A stretch of DNA of 64,000 bases from Micromonospora_J zhanjiangensis (GCF_042650605.1 NZ_JBHSBN010000004.1:258947-322946); one strand, 5' to 3'; shown: positions 1 to 8,602, numbered from the stretch's first letter. Translations and numbers: made by a program. Notes: generated by a model not told the origin, from the letters alone.

Positions 1-1
1 C

Positions 2-526
2 TGCGCCACATCCCAGGAGCAGGCGACGTTCGACGCGATATGGGAGTGTCTGCTGCCCGGCATGGACCACCGCGACGGCGCCCGGGACGACGAGCTTCTC
101 GCGGACCGGCTGCGGCGGCTGTCACTGGCGCCGGTGTCGGGTGTGGCCGCCCCGGGACGTGCGGCCAAGGCGAGAATCGACGCCTCCGCCGAGTGTCCGC
201 CGCTGCCCGACGGCACCACGGTGCTCCTCGACGCCCTGGACGATGGCTGGCGCCTGCGGATAGGGTCGTCGCTCACCGTCGACGTCGGACACGGCGAATG
301 GCGGGAGAGCCTCCCGCTCGGCCGTCCTGTCGTCGCGGCCGGCGCCTGGCAGGGCGACACGTTCGTCGCCGACCTCTACGTCATCACCACTCCGCACCGG
401 GTCCGGCTGGTGGTCGACGCCGCCGCGGGGACAGCCGTGGCGACGTGGCACACCGTGCCAATGAGCAGCCCCGATCTGGTGGTGCACCTGCGGTCGCCGC
501 TGATGACCCGACCCGACGTCGCATAG
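2..526 (+). CDS. Serine hydrolase (beta-lactamase/esterase type), C-terminal part only
   Basis: The reading frame is open back to the left edge of the window, so the gene starts outside it and only about 174 C-terminal residues are seen. A segment with Trp and a Leu-Pro-Gly-Met stretch, followed by a disordered linker and a beta-rich tail (about 95 residues, with WRLRIG and TFVADLYV), resembles the C-terminal extension of actinobacterial beta-lactamase-family serine hydrolases. The catalytic SxxK motif would lie upstream and cannot be checked. An internal ATG at 62 exists, but the similarity to this family begins before it, so I treat it as internal. Function is inferred from overall resemblance only. 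Confidence 0.5.
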   Translation, partial: CATSQEQATFDAIWECLLPGMDHRDGARDDELLADRLRRLSLAPVSGVAAPGRAAKARIDASAECPPLPDGTTVLLDALDDGWRLRIGSSLTVDVGHGEWRESLPLGRPVVAAGAWQGDTFVADLYVITTPHRVRLVVDAAAGTAVATWHTVPMSSPDLVVHLRSPLMTRPDVA

Positions 527-544
527 GTCGGCTCGATCGCTCGC

Positions 545-1207
545 TCAGTCGGTGGAGACGCGGTGGAGGTAGGGCCCGAAGTGGTCGGCGACCATGTGCG
601 CGACGGCCTCCGGCCCGCCCGATCCGTCCACCTCGATCACGCGGACGCCGAGCCGCCGGGCCGAATCCGCCGCCGCCGCGGCGACCAGCTCGTCCCGCGC
701 GAGCCGGTTGCGCTGCGCCCGTTCCGGATCACTCACCGGTACGCCCAGCGCGCCGGCCCGGGGCAACTCGGCGACCTGACGACGGCGGAACTGCGGGGTG
801 GGCACCAGCAGCACCATCCGACGCGGCGAGTCGAGGATCGGGGCCACCAGGTGCGGCCGTAGTCCCCAACCCTCGGCGAGCACCGGCCGGCCGGAGACCA
901 GCGCCCGCAGGTCGTCGAGGATCCATTCGAACCGCAGCTCGAAGTCGGCCAGCGCCGCCTCCGCCATCTCCTGCGGCGTCGCGGTGACCCATTCCCGCTC
1001 CGGATCGGGTCGCTCGGCGGACTGTCCACTGCGGACCCGGTGGGCCAACCGGCGGTCGTCGTGGCCGCGCGCGTCGTGGTAGTCGTGGTGGTACGCGGTG
1101 AGGCCGTACCGCACCGCCAACAGCCGGGCGACGGTGGACTTGCCGGCCCACTGGCCGCCGCCGATCCAGAGGGCGTTCCGGATGGTGCCGAACGGGTCCC
1201 AGGTCAT
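545..1207 (-). CDS. P-loop NTPase / small-molecule kinase-like protein
   Basis: A protein of about 220 residues with a Walker A motif GGGQWAGKST near its N-terminus and a lid-like arginine-rich region in the middle (QFRRRQVAEL). This fits the AAA/kinase-like proteins of actinomycetes related to shikimate or adenylate kinases. I chose the ATG at 1207 because it sits just before the conserved start of the domain (MTWDPFGTIRNALWIGGGQ); the frame stays open 30 codons further upstream. It is convergent with the hydrolase fragment and divergent from the polysaccharide deacetylase. Substrate unknown. Confidence 0.7.
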   Translation of the reverse strand: MTWDPFGTIRNALWIGGGQWAGKSTVARLLAVRYGLTAYHHDYHDARGHDDRRLAHRVRSGQSAERPDPEREWVTATPQEMAEAALADFELRFEWILDDLRALVSGRPVLAEGWGLRPHLVAPILDSPRRMVLLVPTPQFRRRQVAELPRAGALGVPVSDPERAQRNRLARDELVAAAAADSARRLGVRVIEVDGSGGPEAVAHMVADHFGPYLHRVSTD

Positions 1208-1353
1208 GCCGGACAGCGTCGACCGTCCACAACCGAAGATCAAGTCTTGTTCCGGGCGACCGGAGCTGGTTGATTGGAAGATGACGGCGCGTACCATTCG
1301 CCGGACGAGCGTTCCTCGGGAAGCGTCCCCTCCGCCTCAGGGAGTTTCTTCCG

Positions 1354-2250
1354 ATGCATCTGGTACGCGTACTGCCGTTCGCCGTCCGGGTCCCGGCCCT
1401 GGGCCTGGCGCTGCTGCTCACCGTCGCCGGCTGCGGGTCGTCCTCCGCTCGGCAGGTGATCGGTCCGAAGCCGGTCGGCCGGGCCGCGGCGGCACCGGCG
1501 GCCGACGGCGGCGCGGCCAGGCCCGGTCAGCCGGCCGGCGATCCGGCTACCGCGTCGACCTCGGGGCCGGCCGGGGCCGGTACGCAGCCGGGCGGTGCCC
1601 CCGGCCCCAAACCGAGCCCGCGACCCGAGGTGATGCACGGTCCCGCCGGTTCGCAGAGCCGTACCGGCACCGACGCGGTGGCGCTGACCTTCGACGACGG
1701 GCCGGACCCGGTGAACACCCCCAAGCTGCTCGACCTGCTCAAGGCGCACGGGGTGAAGGCGACCTTCTGCCTGGTCGGCCACCGGGTGCGGGACAACCAG
1801 GAGATCGTGAAGCGGATCGCCGCCGAGGGGCACACCCTGTGCAACCACTCCTGGCAGCACCTGGAGGACCTGGCCAAGCGGCCGGACAAGTACCTGATGC
1901 GGGACCTGGTGGCGACCAACGAGCAGATCCACAAGGCGGTGCCCGGCGCGAAGATCCAGTACTTCCGGGCGCCGTACGGCAACTTCACCACCCGGCTCAA
2001 CGGCTTCGCCGCGAGGCTCGGCATGATCCCGTTGTCCTGGAACGTCGACGACGAGTGCTGGCAGACCGCGAAGTACGGCAGCGGCGCGAAGATGACCGGT
2101 CACATGGCGGCGATGGTGCGGCAGGAGACCCGTAAGGGCTCGATCATCCTCAGCCACGACAACCTGAAACCGCAGACCCCGGTGGCGTACCAGGAGATCC
2201 TGCCCTGGCTCACGGCCCGGTTCCAACTCGTCCCGATGCCGGTCACCTGA
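1354..2250 (+). CDS. Polysaccharide deacetylase (NodB domain) lipoprotein
   Basis: A 298-residue exported lipoprotein. The N-terminus has a positively charged start, a hydrophobic stretch and a lipobox LTVAGC (Cys27), so it should be anchored to the outer face of the membrane. A Pro/Ala/Gly-rich linker (about residues 30-105) leads to a NodB domain with the family motifs TFDDGPD (about residue 112), NHSWQH (H-x3-H metal ligands), RAPYGN and LSHDN. Such enzymes remove N- or O-acetyl groups from cell-wall glycans such as peptidoglycan. It stands alone, about 160 bp before aroC. Confidence 0.88.
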   Translation: MHLVRVLPFAVRVPALGLALLLTVAGCGSSSARQVIGPKPVGRAAAAPAADGGAARPGQPAGDPATASTSGPAGAGTQPGGAPGPKPSPRPEVMHGPAGSQSRTGTDAVALTFDDGPDPVNTPKLLDLLKAHGVKATFCLVGHRVRDNQEIVKRIAAEGHTLCNHSWQHLEDLAKRPDKYLMRDLVATNEQIHKAVPGAKIQYFRAPYGNFTTRLNGFAARLGMIPLSWNVDDECWQTAKYGSGAKMTGHMAAMVRQETRKGSIILSHDNLKPQTPVAYQEILPWLTARFQLVPMPVT

Positions 2251-2410
2251 TCCGGTCAGGACCGTGACGACCTGGCCGCCCGCCTGGCCCCGCGTCCGCA
2301 GGGCGGGACGCGGCGGGCGGGGAGCCGGAGCGGGCACCGAGCGTGACAGACTGATCGGCGGGCGGGCGAGCCGGAGTCCTCGCCGCCGTTGAGACGGAAG
2401 GCGTCGGAAC

Positions 2411-3589
2411 GTGTTGCGCTGGCTGACCGCAGGTGAATCGCACGGCCCCGCCCTGATGGCCGTGCTGGAGGGCGTACCCGCCGGGATCGAGGTGACCAGC
2501 GCGGACATCGTCCGCGAGCTGGCCCGCCGGCGGCTCGGCTACGGCCGGGGCGCCCGGATGGCGTTCGAGCAGGACGAGGTCGAGATCATCGGCGGCCTGC
2601 GGCACGGCCGGACCCTGGGCAGCCCGTTCGCCGTACGGGTGGGCAACTCGGAGTGGCCCAAGTGGCGCACCGTGATGGCGGCCGATCCGGTGTCCGAGGA
2701 GGAGTTGGCCGCTCAGGCCCGCAACGCCCCGCTGACCCGTCCCCGGCCGGGCCACGCCGACCTGGCCGGCATGCAGAAGTACGGGCACACCGACGCCCGG
2801 CCGATCCTGGAACGGGCCAGCGCCCGGGAGACCGCCGCCCGGGTGGCCGTGGGCACCGTCGCCAAGGCGCTGCTGCGGCAGGCGCTGGGCGTGGAGATCG
2901 TCTCGCACGTGGTGGAGTTGGGCTCGGTGGCGGCCAAGCCGGGCCTGCAGCCCCGGCCGGAGGACGCCGAGCGGGTGGACGCCGACCCGCTGCGCTGCCT
3001 CGACCCGGAGGCGAGCGCACGGATGGTCGCCGAGGTCGACGCGGCCAAGAAGGACGCCGACACGCTCGGCGGCATCGTCGAGGTGCTCGCCTACGGACTG
3101 CCCCCGGGCCTCGGCAGTCACGTGCAGTGGGACCGCAAGCTGGACGCCCGGCTGGCCACCGCGCTGATGTCGATCCAGGCCATCAAGGGCGTGGAGATCG
3201 GCGACGCGTGGCAGCAGGCCCGCTCCCGGGGCTCGGTGGCGCACGACGAGATCGTGCCGACCGCGACCGGCGTGCGTCGGGTCACCGACCGGGCCGGCGG
3301 CCTGGAGGGCGGCATGACCACCGGCGAACCCCTTCGGGTACGCGCCGCGATGAAGCCGATCTCGTCGTTGAACCGGGCCCTGTCCACGGTGGACGTCAGC
3401 ACCGGCGAGCCGGCCACCGCCATCAACCAGCGGTCCGACGTGTGTGCGGTGCCCGCCGCCGCGGTGGTGGCCGAGGCGATGGTCGCGCTGGTGCTGGCCG
3501 AGGCGGCGACCGAGAAGCTCGGCGGCGACTCGGTGACCGAGATCCGCCGCAACCTGGCCGGCTACCTCGACCACCTGGTGATCCGGTGA
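2411..3589 (+). CDS. aroC: Chorismate synthase
   Basis: This 392-residue protein converts 5-enolpyruvylshikimate-3-phosphate to chorismate using reduced FMN, the last step of the shikimate pathway. The family signatures are present: GESHGPAL near the N-terminus, RPGHADLAG with the following KYG, and RASARETAARVA. Length is normal. The GTG start at 2411 places the conserved RWLTAGESHG at the N-terminus as in the family. Its TGA overlaps the aroK start (GTGA), so the two are translationally coupled. The upstream 160 bp contain a possible -10 (CAGACT near 2346), which is weak. Confidence 0.97.
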   Translation: MLRWLTAGESHGPALMAVLEGVPAGIEVTSADIVRELARRRLGYGRGARMAFEQDEVEIIGGLRHGRTLGSPFAVRVGNSEWPKWRTVMAADPVSEEELAAQARNAPLTRPRPGHADLAGMQKYGHTDARPILERASARETAARVAVGTVAKALLRQALGVEIVSHVVELGSVAAKPGLQPRPEDAERVDADPLRCLDPEASARMVAEVDAAKKDADTLGGIVEVLAYGLPPGLGSHVQWDRKLDARLATALMSIQAIKGVEIGDAWQQARSRGSVAHDEIVPTATGVRRVTDRAGGLEGGMTTGEPLRVRAAMKPISSLNRALSTVDVSTGEPATAINQRSDVCAVPAAAVVAEAMVALVLAEAATEKLGGDSVTEIRRNLAGYLDHLVIR

Positions 3590-4122
3590 CCGCCCCGACG
3601 GCCGCCGGAACGCCGTCGACCGGGCCGGTCTGCGTGCTGGTCGGCCCGCCCGGCGCCGGCAAGAGCACCGTCGGGCAGTTGCTGGCCGACCGGCTGGGCC
3701 GCGGCTTCCGGGACACCGACCTGGACATCGAGGCGACCGCCGGCAAGCCGATCCCGGAGATCTTCATCGACGAGGGGGAGGAGCACTTCCGTACCCTGGA
3801 ACGGGCCGCCGTGACGGTGGCGCTGGCCTCCTTCGACGGGGTGCTGGCGTTGGGCGGCGGGGCGATCCTGGCCGAGTCGACCCGGGCCGCGCTCGCCGGA
3901 CATCCGGTGGTCCACCTGTCGGTGCAGTTGCCGGACGCGATGAAGCGGATCGGCATGGGCGCCGGCCGGCCGCTGCTCGCGCTCAACCCGCGGGCCACCC
4001 TGAAGCATCTGATGGACCAGCGCCGCCCGCTCTACGAGCAGGTCGCCGTCGGGACCGTCGGCACCGACGGGCGCACCCCCGAGGAGATCGTCGAGGAGAT
4101 CGTCGCCCTGCTCAAGGTCTGA
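3586..4122 (+). CDS. aroK: Shikimate kinase
   Basis: A protein of 178 residues that phosphorylates shikimate at the 3-hydroxyl with ATP. It has Walker A GPPGAGKST near the N-terminus, the DTDLDIE shikimate-binding region, the lid region around MGAGRPLL and the GGGAI strand. The GTG start at 3586 overlaps the aroC stop by four bases, a strong argument for this start. In related genomes aroK is usually followed directly by aroB; here a terminator-like hairpin, a hydrolase and a WYL regulator intervene. Confidence 0.95.
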   Translation: MTAPTAAGTPSTGPVCVLVGPPGAGKSTVGQLLADRLGRGFRDTDLDIEATAGKPIPEIFIDEGEEHFRTLERAAVTVALASFDGVLALGGGAILAESTRAALAGHPVVHLSVQLPDAMKRIGMGAGRPLLALNPRATLKHLMDQRRPLYEQVAVGTVGTDGRTPEEIVEEIVALLKV

Positions 4123-4141
4123 CTGTGAGCATGGCGAGCCG

Positions 4142-4172
4142 TCGGGCCCGCCGCCACCGACGGCGGGCCCGA
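4142..4172. terminator. Bidirectional terminator-like hairpin after aroK
   Basis: A perfect 12-bp stem (TCGGGCCCGCCG with its complement) around a 7-base loop lies in the short gap between the convergent ends of aroK and the hydrolase. There is no T-tract, as is usual for actinomycete terminators, so function is inferred from position and symmetry. Confidence 0.6.
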
Positions 4173-4192
4173 GGACGCCGACCGACCGTGGG

Positions 4193-4927
4193 TCAGCTCT
4201 TCCGGCCGATCTCGTCGAGGATCGCGACCAGCCGCTCCGGTTCGCTGAACATCGGCCAGTGCCCGGTCGGCAGCCCGTGCAGGTCTGCCCCGGCGAGCAG
4301 GGCGAAGAACGGGTGTCCCTGTTCGATCATGGACCGGGCCACCTCGACCGGGAAGGTGCAGGAGATCAGGGCGGTCGGCACGGGGGCGGCCGCGCCGGTG
4401 CGCCGGACCGGGTCGGTCGCCGCCCGCAGCGGTTGCGGGGTCGCCCGGCGACGCAGCAGCGCCAGCGTGTCGGCGTCGAGGCCGGCCAGGTTCCGCGGGT
4501 CGGCCGCCGGATCCCAGGCCGGGGGCGGCAGCAGGTGACCGGCACCGATCAGACCGCGCAGCCGGTCCTGTTCCTCGGGCGGATTGACGTCGAACTGGGC
4601 CGTGCCGTCCGGCAGCGGGCCGCTGTCCAGGTAGACCACCCGCGCCAGCCGGTCCGGGATCCGGTCCGCGACCTGGGCCACCGGCATCCCGCCGCCGGAG
4701 TGGCCGACCAGCACCACGTCGCGCAGCTCCTCGGTCTCGACCACCCGCACGATGTCCTCGGTGTGCGTCTTGAGGCCGACCTCCGGGCCGGCCAGGTGCG
4801 CCCGGTCCGCGACCCCGGTCAGGGTCAGCGGGTGGACCTCGTGTCCGTGGGCGCGCAGCCCGGCGGTCACCTCCCGCCACGCCCAGGCCCCCAGCCAGAA
4901 CCCCGGCACCAGTACGAATGTCGCCAT
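4193..4927 (-). CDS. Alpha/beta-fold hydrolase
   Basis: A 244-residue cytosolic alpha/beta hydrolase. It has the oxyanion-hole segment LVPGFWLG at the N-terminus, the nucleophile elbow GHSGGG (about residues 91-96) and a C-terminal catalytic His in GHWPMFSEP, the arrangement of the salicylate esterase/hydroxynitrile lyase-like group. The ATG at 4927 has a GGAGCGAG ribosome-binding sequence just upstream. It is divergent from a WYL-domain regulator across an 81-bp gap, so the regulator probably controls it. Both sit as an island between aroK and aroB. Substrate unknown. Confidence 0.85.
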   Translation of the reverse strand: MATFVLVPGFWLGAWAWREVTAGLRAHGHEVHPLTLTGVADRAHLAGPEVGLKTHTEDIVRVVETEELRDVVLVGHSGGGMPVAQVADRIPDRLARVVYLDSGPLPDGTAQFDVNPPEEQDRLRGLIGAGHLLPPPAWDPAADPRNLAGLDADTLALLRRRATPQPLRAATDPVRRTGAAAPVPTALISCTFPVEVARSMIEQGHPFFALLAGADLHGLPTGHWPMFSEPERLVAILDEIGRKS

Positions 4928-5008
4928 TGCTCGCTCCTTCGTTCCCGTCGTTCCGGCGACCGTACGATGGCATCCGGACAGAACCCGCCCGGATAAGGAG
5001 TGTGGCCC

Positions 5009-6028
5009 GTGTCACGTCCGGCCGCCCGGGTGCTCGGCATGCTCGAACTGCTGCAGGCCCACCACCGGCTCACCGGGGTCGAGCTGGCCGGCCGGCTCGG
5101 CGTCGACGAGCGGACCGTCCGCCGGTACGCGGGCACCCTCACCGCCCTGGGCGTCCCGGTCGAGGCCGGCCGGGGCCGGTACGGCGGCTACCGGATCCGG
5201 CCCGGTTTCAAGCTCCCGCCGTTGATGCTGACCGAGGACGAGGCGGCGGCGGTGGTGCTCGGTCTGCTGGCCGCCGAGCGGATCGGGCTCGCCACCGAGG
5301 CGCCGGCCACCGGGTCCGCGCTGGCGAAGATCAGCCGGGTCCTGCCGGCCGCCCTCGCCGACCGGCTCGCCGGCCTGCGGGAACACCTCGGCTTCACCAT
5401 GCGTCCCCGGGACCCGCGACCGCAGCCGGCGACCGACACCCTGCTCACCCTCGGCGCGGCGGCCCGGGACCGGCGCCGGGTCACCCTCGACTACCGGTCC
5501 TGGCGGGGCGAACGGACCCGGCGCCGGTTCGACCCGTACGGCCTGGTCTTCCACGCCGGCCGGTGGTACGTCACCGGACACGACCACCTGCGCGGGCAGC
5601 CGCGGACCTTCCGGCTGGACCGGGTCGACGAGGTGACCACCGGGGCGGAGACCTTCACCGCGCCGGCCGGCTTCGACCCGGTCGCCCAGGTGACCCGGGG
5701 GCTGGCGGCCGTGCCGTACGCGGTCGAGGTACGGGTGCTGCTGGCGGTCGACCTACCGACCGCCAGCCGGCGGATCCCCGCCACGGTGGCCGGGTTGACC
5801 GAGACCGACGACGGGGTGCTGCTGCACACCCGGGCGGAGAGCCTGGACGGGATGGCGCACCTGCTCGCCGGGCTGGGCTGGCCGTTCACCGTGCTCACCC
5901 CGGACGAGCTGCGGACCGCCGTGGCCCGGCACGCCGCCCGGCTCGCCGACTGGGCCACCGCCGACCGGCTGGACGCGGCGCGGCTGCGGGCGTCGCGAGG
6001 GCACCCGGCGGCGCCCCGGAACGACTAG
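5009..6028 (+). CDS. WYL-domain transcriptional regulator (DeoR-type HTH)
   Basis: A 339-residue DNA-binding regulator. The N-terminus carries a winged HTH (RVLGMLELLQAHHRL to RTVRRYAGTL). It is followed by a WYL domain in the middle (YRSWRGERTRRRFDPYGLVF, then GRWYVTGHD) and a C-terminal WCX-like extension ending in LADWATADRL. WYL domains bind small ligands or nucleic acid and gate the HTH. I prefer the GTG at 5009, since AAGGAG at 4995-5000 is 8 bases upstream; a GTG at 5000 would lie on top of that site. It is divergent from the alpha/beta hydrolase, its likely target. A TACGAT -10 candidate is near 4970. Confidence 0.88.
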   Translation: MSRPAARVLGMLELLQAHHRLTGVELAGRLGVDERTVRRYAGTLTALGVPVEAGRGRYGGYRIRPGFKLPPLMLTEDEAAAVVLGLLAAERIGLATEAPATGSALAKISRVLPAALADRLAGLREHLGFTMRPRDPRPQPATDTLLTLGAAARDRRRVTLDYRSWRGERTRRRFDPYGLVFHAGRWYVTGHDHLRGQPRTFRLDRVDEVTTGAETFTAPAGFDPVAQVTRGLAAVPYAVEVRVLLAVDLPTASRRIPATVAGLTETDDGVLLHTRAESLDGMAHLLAGLGWPFTVLTPDELRTAVARHAARLADWATADRLDAARLRASRGHPAAPRND

Positions 6029-6031
6029 GCT
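6026..6031 (+). promoter_or_regulatory. -10 element (TAGGCT) for leaderless aroB
   Basis: TAGGCT lies 8 bases before the aroB ATG, the spacing expected if transcription starts at the ATG itself. Its first three bases are the TAG stop codon of the WYL regulator. There is no ribosome-binding sequence before aroB, which fits a leaderless message. Confidence 0.5.
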
Positions 6032-6039
6032 GCCAGCCG

Positions 6040-7116
6040 ATGGACGAGGTGACCCGGATCCCGGTCGGCGGCGAGCGGCCGTACGACGTACTGGTGGGGC
6101 GTGACCTGCTCGACGCGCTGCCGCCGTTGCTGGTGGGCGCGACCCGGGTAGCGGTGCTGTTCGCGCCACCGTTGAAGGGACGGGCCGACGCGCTCGCCGA
6201 GCGGTTGCGGGCGGCCGGGGTGGCGCCCACGCCGATCGAGCTGCCGGACGCCGAGGACGGCAAGACGATCGAGGTCGCCGCCCGGTGCTGGGACCGGCTG
6301 GGTGAGGCGGGCTTCACCCGTACCGACGCGGTGGTCGGGTTGGGCGGCGGCGCGGTGACCGACCTGGCCGGCTTCGTCGCGGCCTGCTGGCTGCGCGGGG
6401 TCCGCTGGGTGGCCGTGCCGACCTCGTTGCTCGGCATGGTCGACGCCGCGGTCGGCGGCAAGACCGGGATCAACACCGCGGCCGGCAAGAACCTGGTGGG
6501 CGCCTTCCATCCGCCGGCCGGCGTGCTGTGTGAGCTGTCGTCGCTGGCCACCCTGCCGCCGGTGGACCTGGTCGCCGGCCTGGCCGAGGTGGTCAAGTGC
6601 GGCTTCATCGCCGACCCGGCGATCCTGGACCTGGTCGAGGCGGACCCGGTCGCGGCCGTCGTACCGGACGGGCCGGTGGTCCGCGAGCTGATCGAGCGGG
6701 CGATCCGGGTGAAGGCCGACGTGGTCTCCGCCGACCTGCGCGAATCGGGCGTACGCGAGGTGCTGAACTACGGGCACACGCTGGCCCACGCGATCGAGCG
6801 GGCCGAGGGTTACCGGTGGCGGCACGGGCACGCCGTCGCGGTCGGCCTGGTCTACGCGGCCGAGCTGAGCCGGCTCGCCGGGCGGCTGGACGAGCCGACC
6901 GCCCGCCGGCACCGGACGGTGCTCGACCTGCTCGGCCTGCCGACCGGCTACCGGGCGGACGCCTGGCCGGACCTGCTGGCCACGATGCGGGTGGACAAGA
7001 AGACCCGGGGCGCGCGGCTGCGTTTCGTGGTGCTGGCCGGCACCGGCCGGCCGGAGATCCTCGACGGCCCGGACGACGAGCTGCTGCGGGCGGCGTACCG
7101 GGCGGTCGGCGGATGA
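6040..7116 (+). CDS. aroB: 3-dehydroquinate synthase
   Basis: A 358-residue NAD- and metal-dependent enzyme that cyclises DAHP to 3-dehydroquinate, the second step of the shikimate pathway. Visible motifs are the NAD-binding GLGGGAVTDLAGF, VPTSLLGMVDAAVGGKTG, KNLVGAFHPP, and the metal ligands in NYGHTLAHAIE and HGHAVAVG. The ATG at 6040 gives the usual N-terminus. Its stop overlaps the aroQ start (ATGA). Expression is probably from its own leaderless promoter, because the WYL regulator immediately upstream has its own control. Confidence 0.97.
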   Translation: MDEVTRIPVGGERPYDVLVGRDLLDALPPLLVGATRVAVLFAPPLKGRADALAERLRAAGVAPTPIELPDAEDGKTIEVAARCWDRLGEAGFTRTDAVVGLGGGAVTDLAGFVAACWLRGVRWVAVPTSLLGMVDAAVGGKTGINTAAGKNLVGAFHPPAGVLCELSSLATLPPVDLVAGLAEVVKCGFIADPAILDLVEADPVAAVVPDGPVVRELIERAIRVKADVVSADLRESGVREVLNYGHTLAHAIERAEGYRWRHGHAVAVGLVYAAELSRLAGRLDEPTARRHRTVLDLLGLPTGYRADAWPDLLATMRVDKKTRGARLRFVVLAGTGRPEILDGPDDELLRAAYRAVGG

Positions 7117-7556
7117 GGGTGTACGTGCTCAACGGCCCGAATCTTGGCCGGCTGGGCACCCGGCAGGTCGACGTGTACGGCGTCACCTCCTACGCCGACC
7201 TGGAGCGGCGGTGCCGGGCCGACGGCGCCGAGCTGGGCCTGGACGTCGAGGTTCGGCAGACCGACGCCGAACACGAGATGCTCGGCTGGCTGCACGCCGC
7301 GGCCGACGAGGCCGCCGCCGTGGTGCTCAACCCGGGCGCCTGGTCGCACTACTCGTACGCCGTCCGGGACGCCTGCGCGATGCTGCGCGGTCCGCTGATC
7401 GAGGTGCACATCTCCAACATCCACGCCCGGGAGCAGTTCCGGCACCACTCGGTGATCTCCGCGATCGCCACCGGGGTGATCTGCGGTCTCGGCATCGACG
7501 GCTACCGGCTGGCGCTGCACCACCTGGCCCGGCTGTCGGGCGTGGCCGACCAGTAG
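7113..7556 (+). CDS. aroQ: 3-dehydroquinate dehydratase, type II
   Basis: A 147-residue type II dehydroquinase, normally a dodecamer, which removes water from 3-dehydroquinate. The N-terminal GPNLGRLGTRQ with the lid tyrosine in VDVYG, the NPGAWSHYSYAVRDA strand and the EVHISNIHAREQFRHHS active-site segment identify it. The usual NLNLLG motif reads NLGRLG and the lid lacks the common Glu-Pro. As far as I recall this variant also occurs in other actinobacteria, so I do not read it as inactivation. It starts at the ATG overlapping the aroB stop. Confidence 0.93.
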   Translation: MRVYVLNGPNLGRLGTRQVDVYGVTSYADLERRCRADGAELGLDVEVRQTDAEHEMLGWLHAAADEAAAVVLNPGAWSHYSYAVRDACAMLRGPLIEVHISNIHAREQFRHHSVISAIATGVICGLGIDGYRLALHHLARLSGVADQ

Positions 7557-7559
7557 ACT
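7554..7559 (+). promoter_or_regulatory. -10 element (TAGACT) for efp
   Basis: TAGACT begins with the aroQ stop codon and would give a transcript start near 7566 with a leader of about 30 bases holding GGCAGGA before the efp ATG. The same TAGACT hexamer precedes def and pheS in this window. Confidence 0.5.
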
Positions 7560-7597
7560 TGCCGGGTCTGTCCGTCAATTGAAGATCAAGGCAGGAA

Positions 7598-8155
7598 ATG
7601 GCCACCACCAACGACCTCAAGAACGGTCTGGTTCTCAACCTCGACGGCGATCTGTGGGCCGTCGTGGAGTTCCAGCACGTCAAACCCGGTAAGGGCGGTG
7701 CGTTCGTCCGCACCACGCTGAAGAACGTGCTGTCCGGCAAGGTTGTCGACAAGACCTTCAACGCGGGCACCAAGGTCGAGACCGCCACCGTCGACAAGCG
7801 CACCATGCAGTACCTGTACGCCGACGGCGAAGACTACGTGTTCATGGACCTGGACACCTTCGACCAGATCCCGGTGCCGGGGCAGACCGTGGGCGACGCG
7901 GCCAACTACCTGCTGCCCGAGGCCGAGGCGACGGTGGCCCTGCACGAGGGCGTGCCGCTCTACATCGAGCTGCCCACCAGCGTCTTCCTCGAGGTGACCT
8001 ACACCGAGCCGGGGCTGCAGGGCGACCGCTCCACCGGCGGCAACAAGCCGGCCACCGTCGAGACCGGGGCCACGGTGATGGTGCCGCTGTTCATCACCAC
8101 CGGCGAGAAGATCAAGGTCGACACCCGCGACGGCCGTTACCTCGGCCGCTCCTGA
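7598..8155 (+). CDS. efp: Translation elongation factor P
   Basis: A 185-residue three-domain factor that binds between the P and E sites and rescues ribosomes stalled at polyproline. The KOW-like N-terminal domain holds the loop KPGKGGAFVRT, whose lysine is the tip residue; the OB domains follow (DYVFMDLDTFDQI) and the C-terminus ends in GEKIKVDTRDGRYLGRS, a family hallmark. Length is exact for the family. It overlaps nusB by one base (TGATG), a conserved actinobacterial pair downstream of aroQ. Confidence 0.98.
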   Translation: MATTNDLKNGLVLNLDGDLWAVVEFQHVKPGKGGAFVRTTLKNVLSGKVVDKTFNAGTKVETATVDKRTMQYLYADGEDYVFMDLDTFDQIPVPGQTVGDAANYLLPEAEATVALHEGVPLYIELPTSVFLEVTYTEPGLQGDRSTGGNKPATVETGATVMVPLFITTGEKIKVDTRDGRYLGRS

Positions 8156-8589
8156 TGGCCGAGGGTCCCAAACAGCAGATGCCCGCCCGCCGCAAGGCGC
8201 GTAAGCGGGCCCTCGACGTCCTCTACGAGGCCGACCTGCGGGACCGGCCGCCGGTTGAGGTGCTCGCCGGGTACATCCAGCGGCTGGAGCAGCCCCGTCC
8301 CGAACACCTCGGGTACGCGGTGAGCCTGGTCGAGGGGGTGGCCCAGCACCTGGACCGGATCGACGAGTTGATCGCCAGCTACGCGGAGGGCTGGACCCTC
8401 GACCGGATGCCGGTGGTGGACCGTAACCTGGCCCGGATCGCGGTCTACGAACTGCTCTACGTCGACGAGATCGACGACGCCGTGGCGATCACCGAGGCGG
8501 TCGAACTGGCCCGGCAGATGTCGACCGACGACTCGCCGCGCTTCCTCAACGGGGTCCTGGGCCGCATCGCCGAGTACGCCACCCGCTGA
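8155..8589 (+). CDS. nusB: Transcription antitermination factor NusB
   Basis: A 144-residue all-helical RNA-binding factor that acts with NusE (S10) at boxA in rRNA antitermination. Conserved features are the N-terminal ARKRALDVLYEADLR, the central LDRMPVVDRNLARIAVYEL and C-terminal FLNGVLGRIAEYA. The ATG overlaps the efp stop by one base. A strong hairpin follows its stop. Confidence 0.96.
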   Translation: MAEGPKQQMPARRKARKRALDVLYEADLRDRPPVEVLAGYIQRLEQPRPEHLGYAVSLVEGVAQHLDRIDELIASYAEGWTLDRMPVVDRNLARIAVYELLYVDEIDDAVAITEAVELARQMSTDDSPRFLNGVLGRIAEYATR

Positions 8590-8602
8590 CACCGGTGCCG
8601 AA

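Noticed and set aside
1098..2135. Long plus-strand open frame overlapping the polysaccharide deacetylase in another frame
   Set aside because: Arginine/glycine-rich shadow frame; the deacetylase frame has all NodB motifs.
7113..7200. Possible inactivation of AroQ because of the NLGRLG variant
   Set aside because: Catalytic Arg, Tyr and His segments remain and, as far as I recall, the variant is shared by other actinobacteria.
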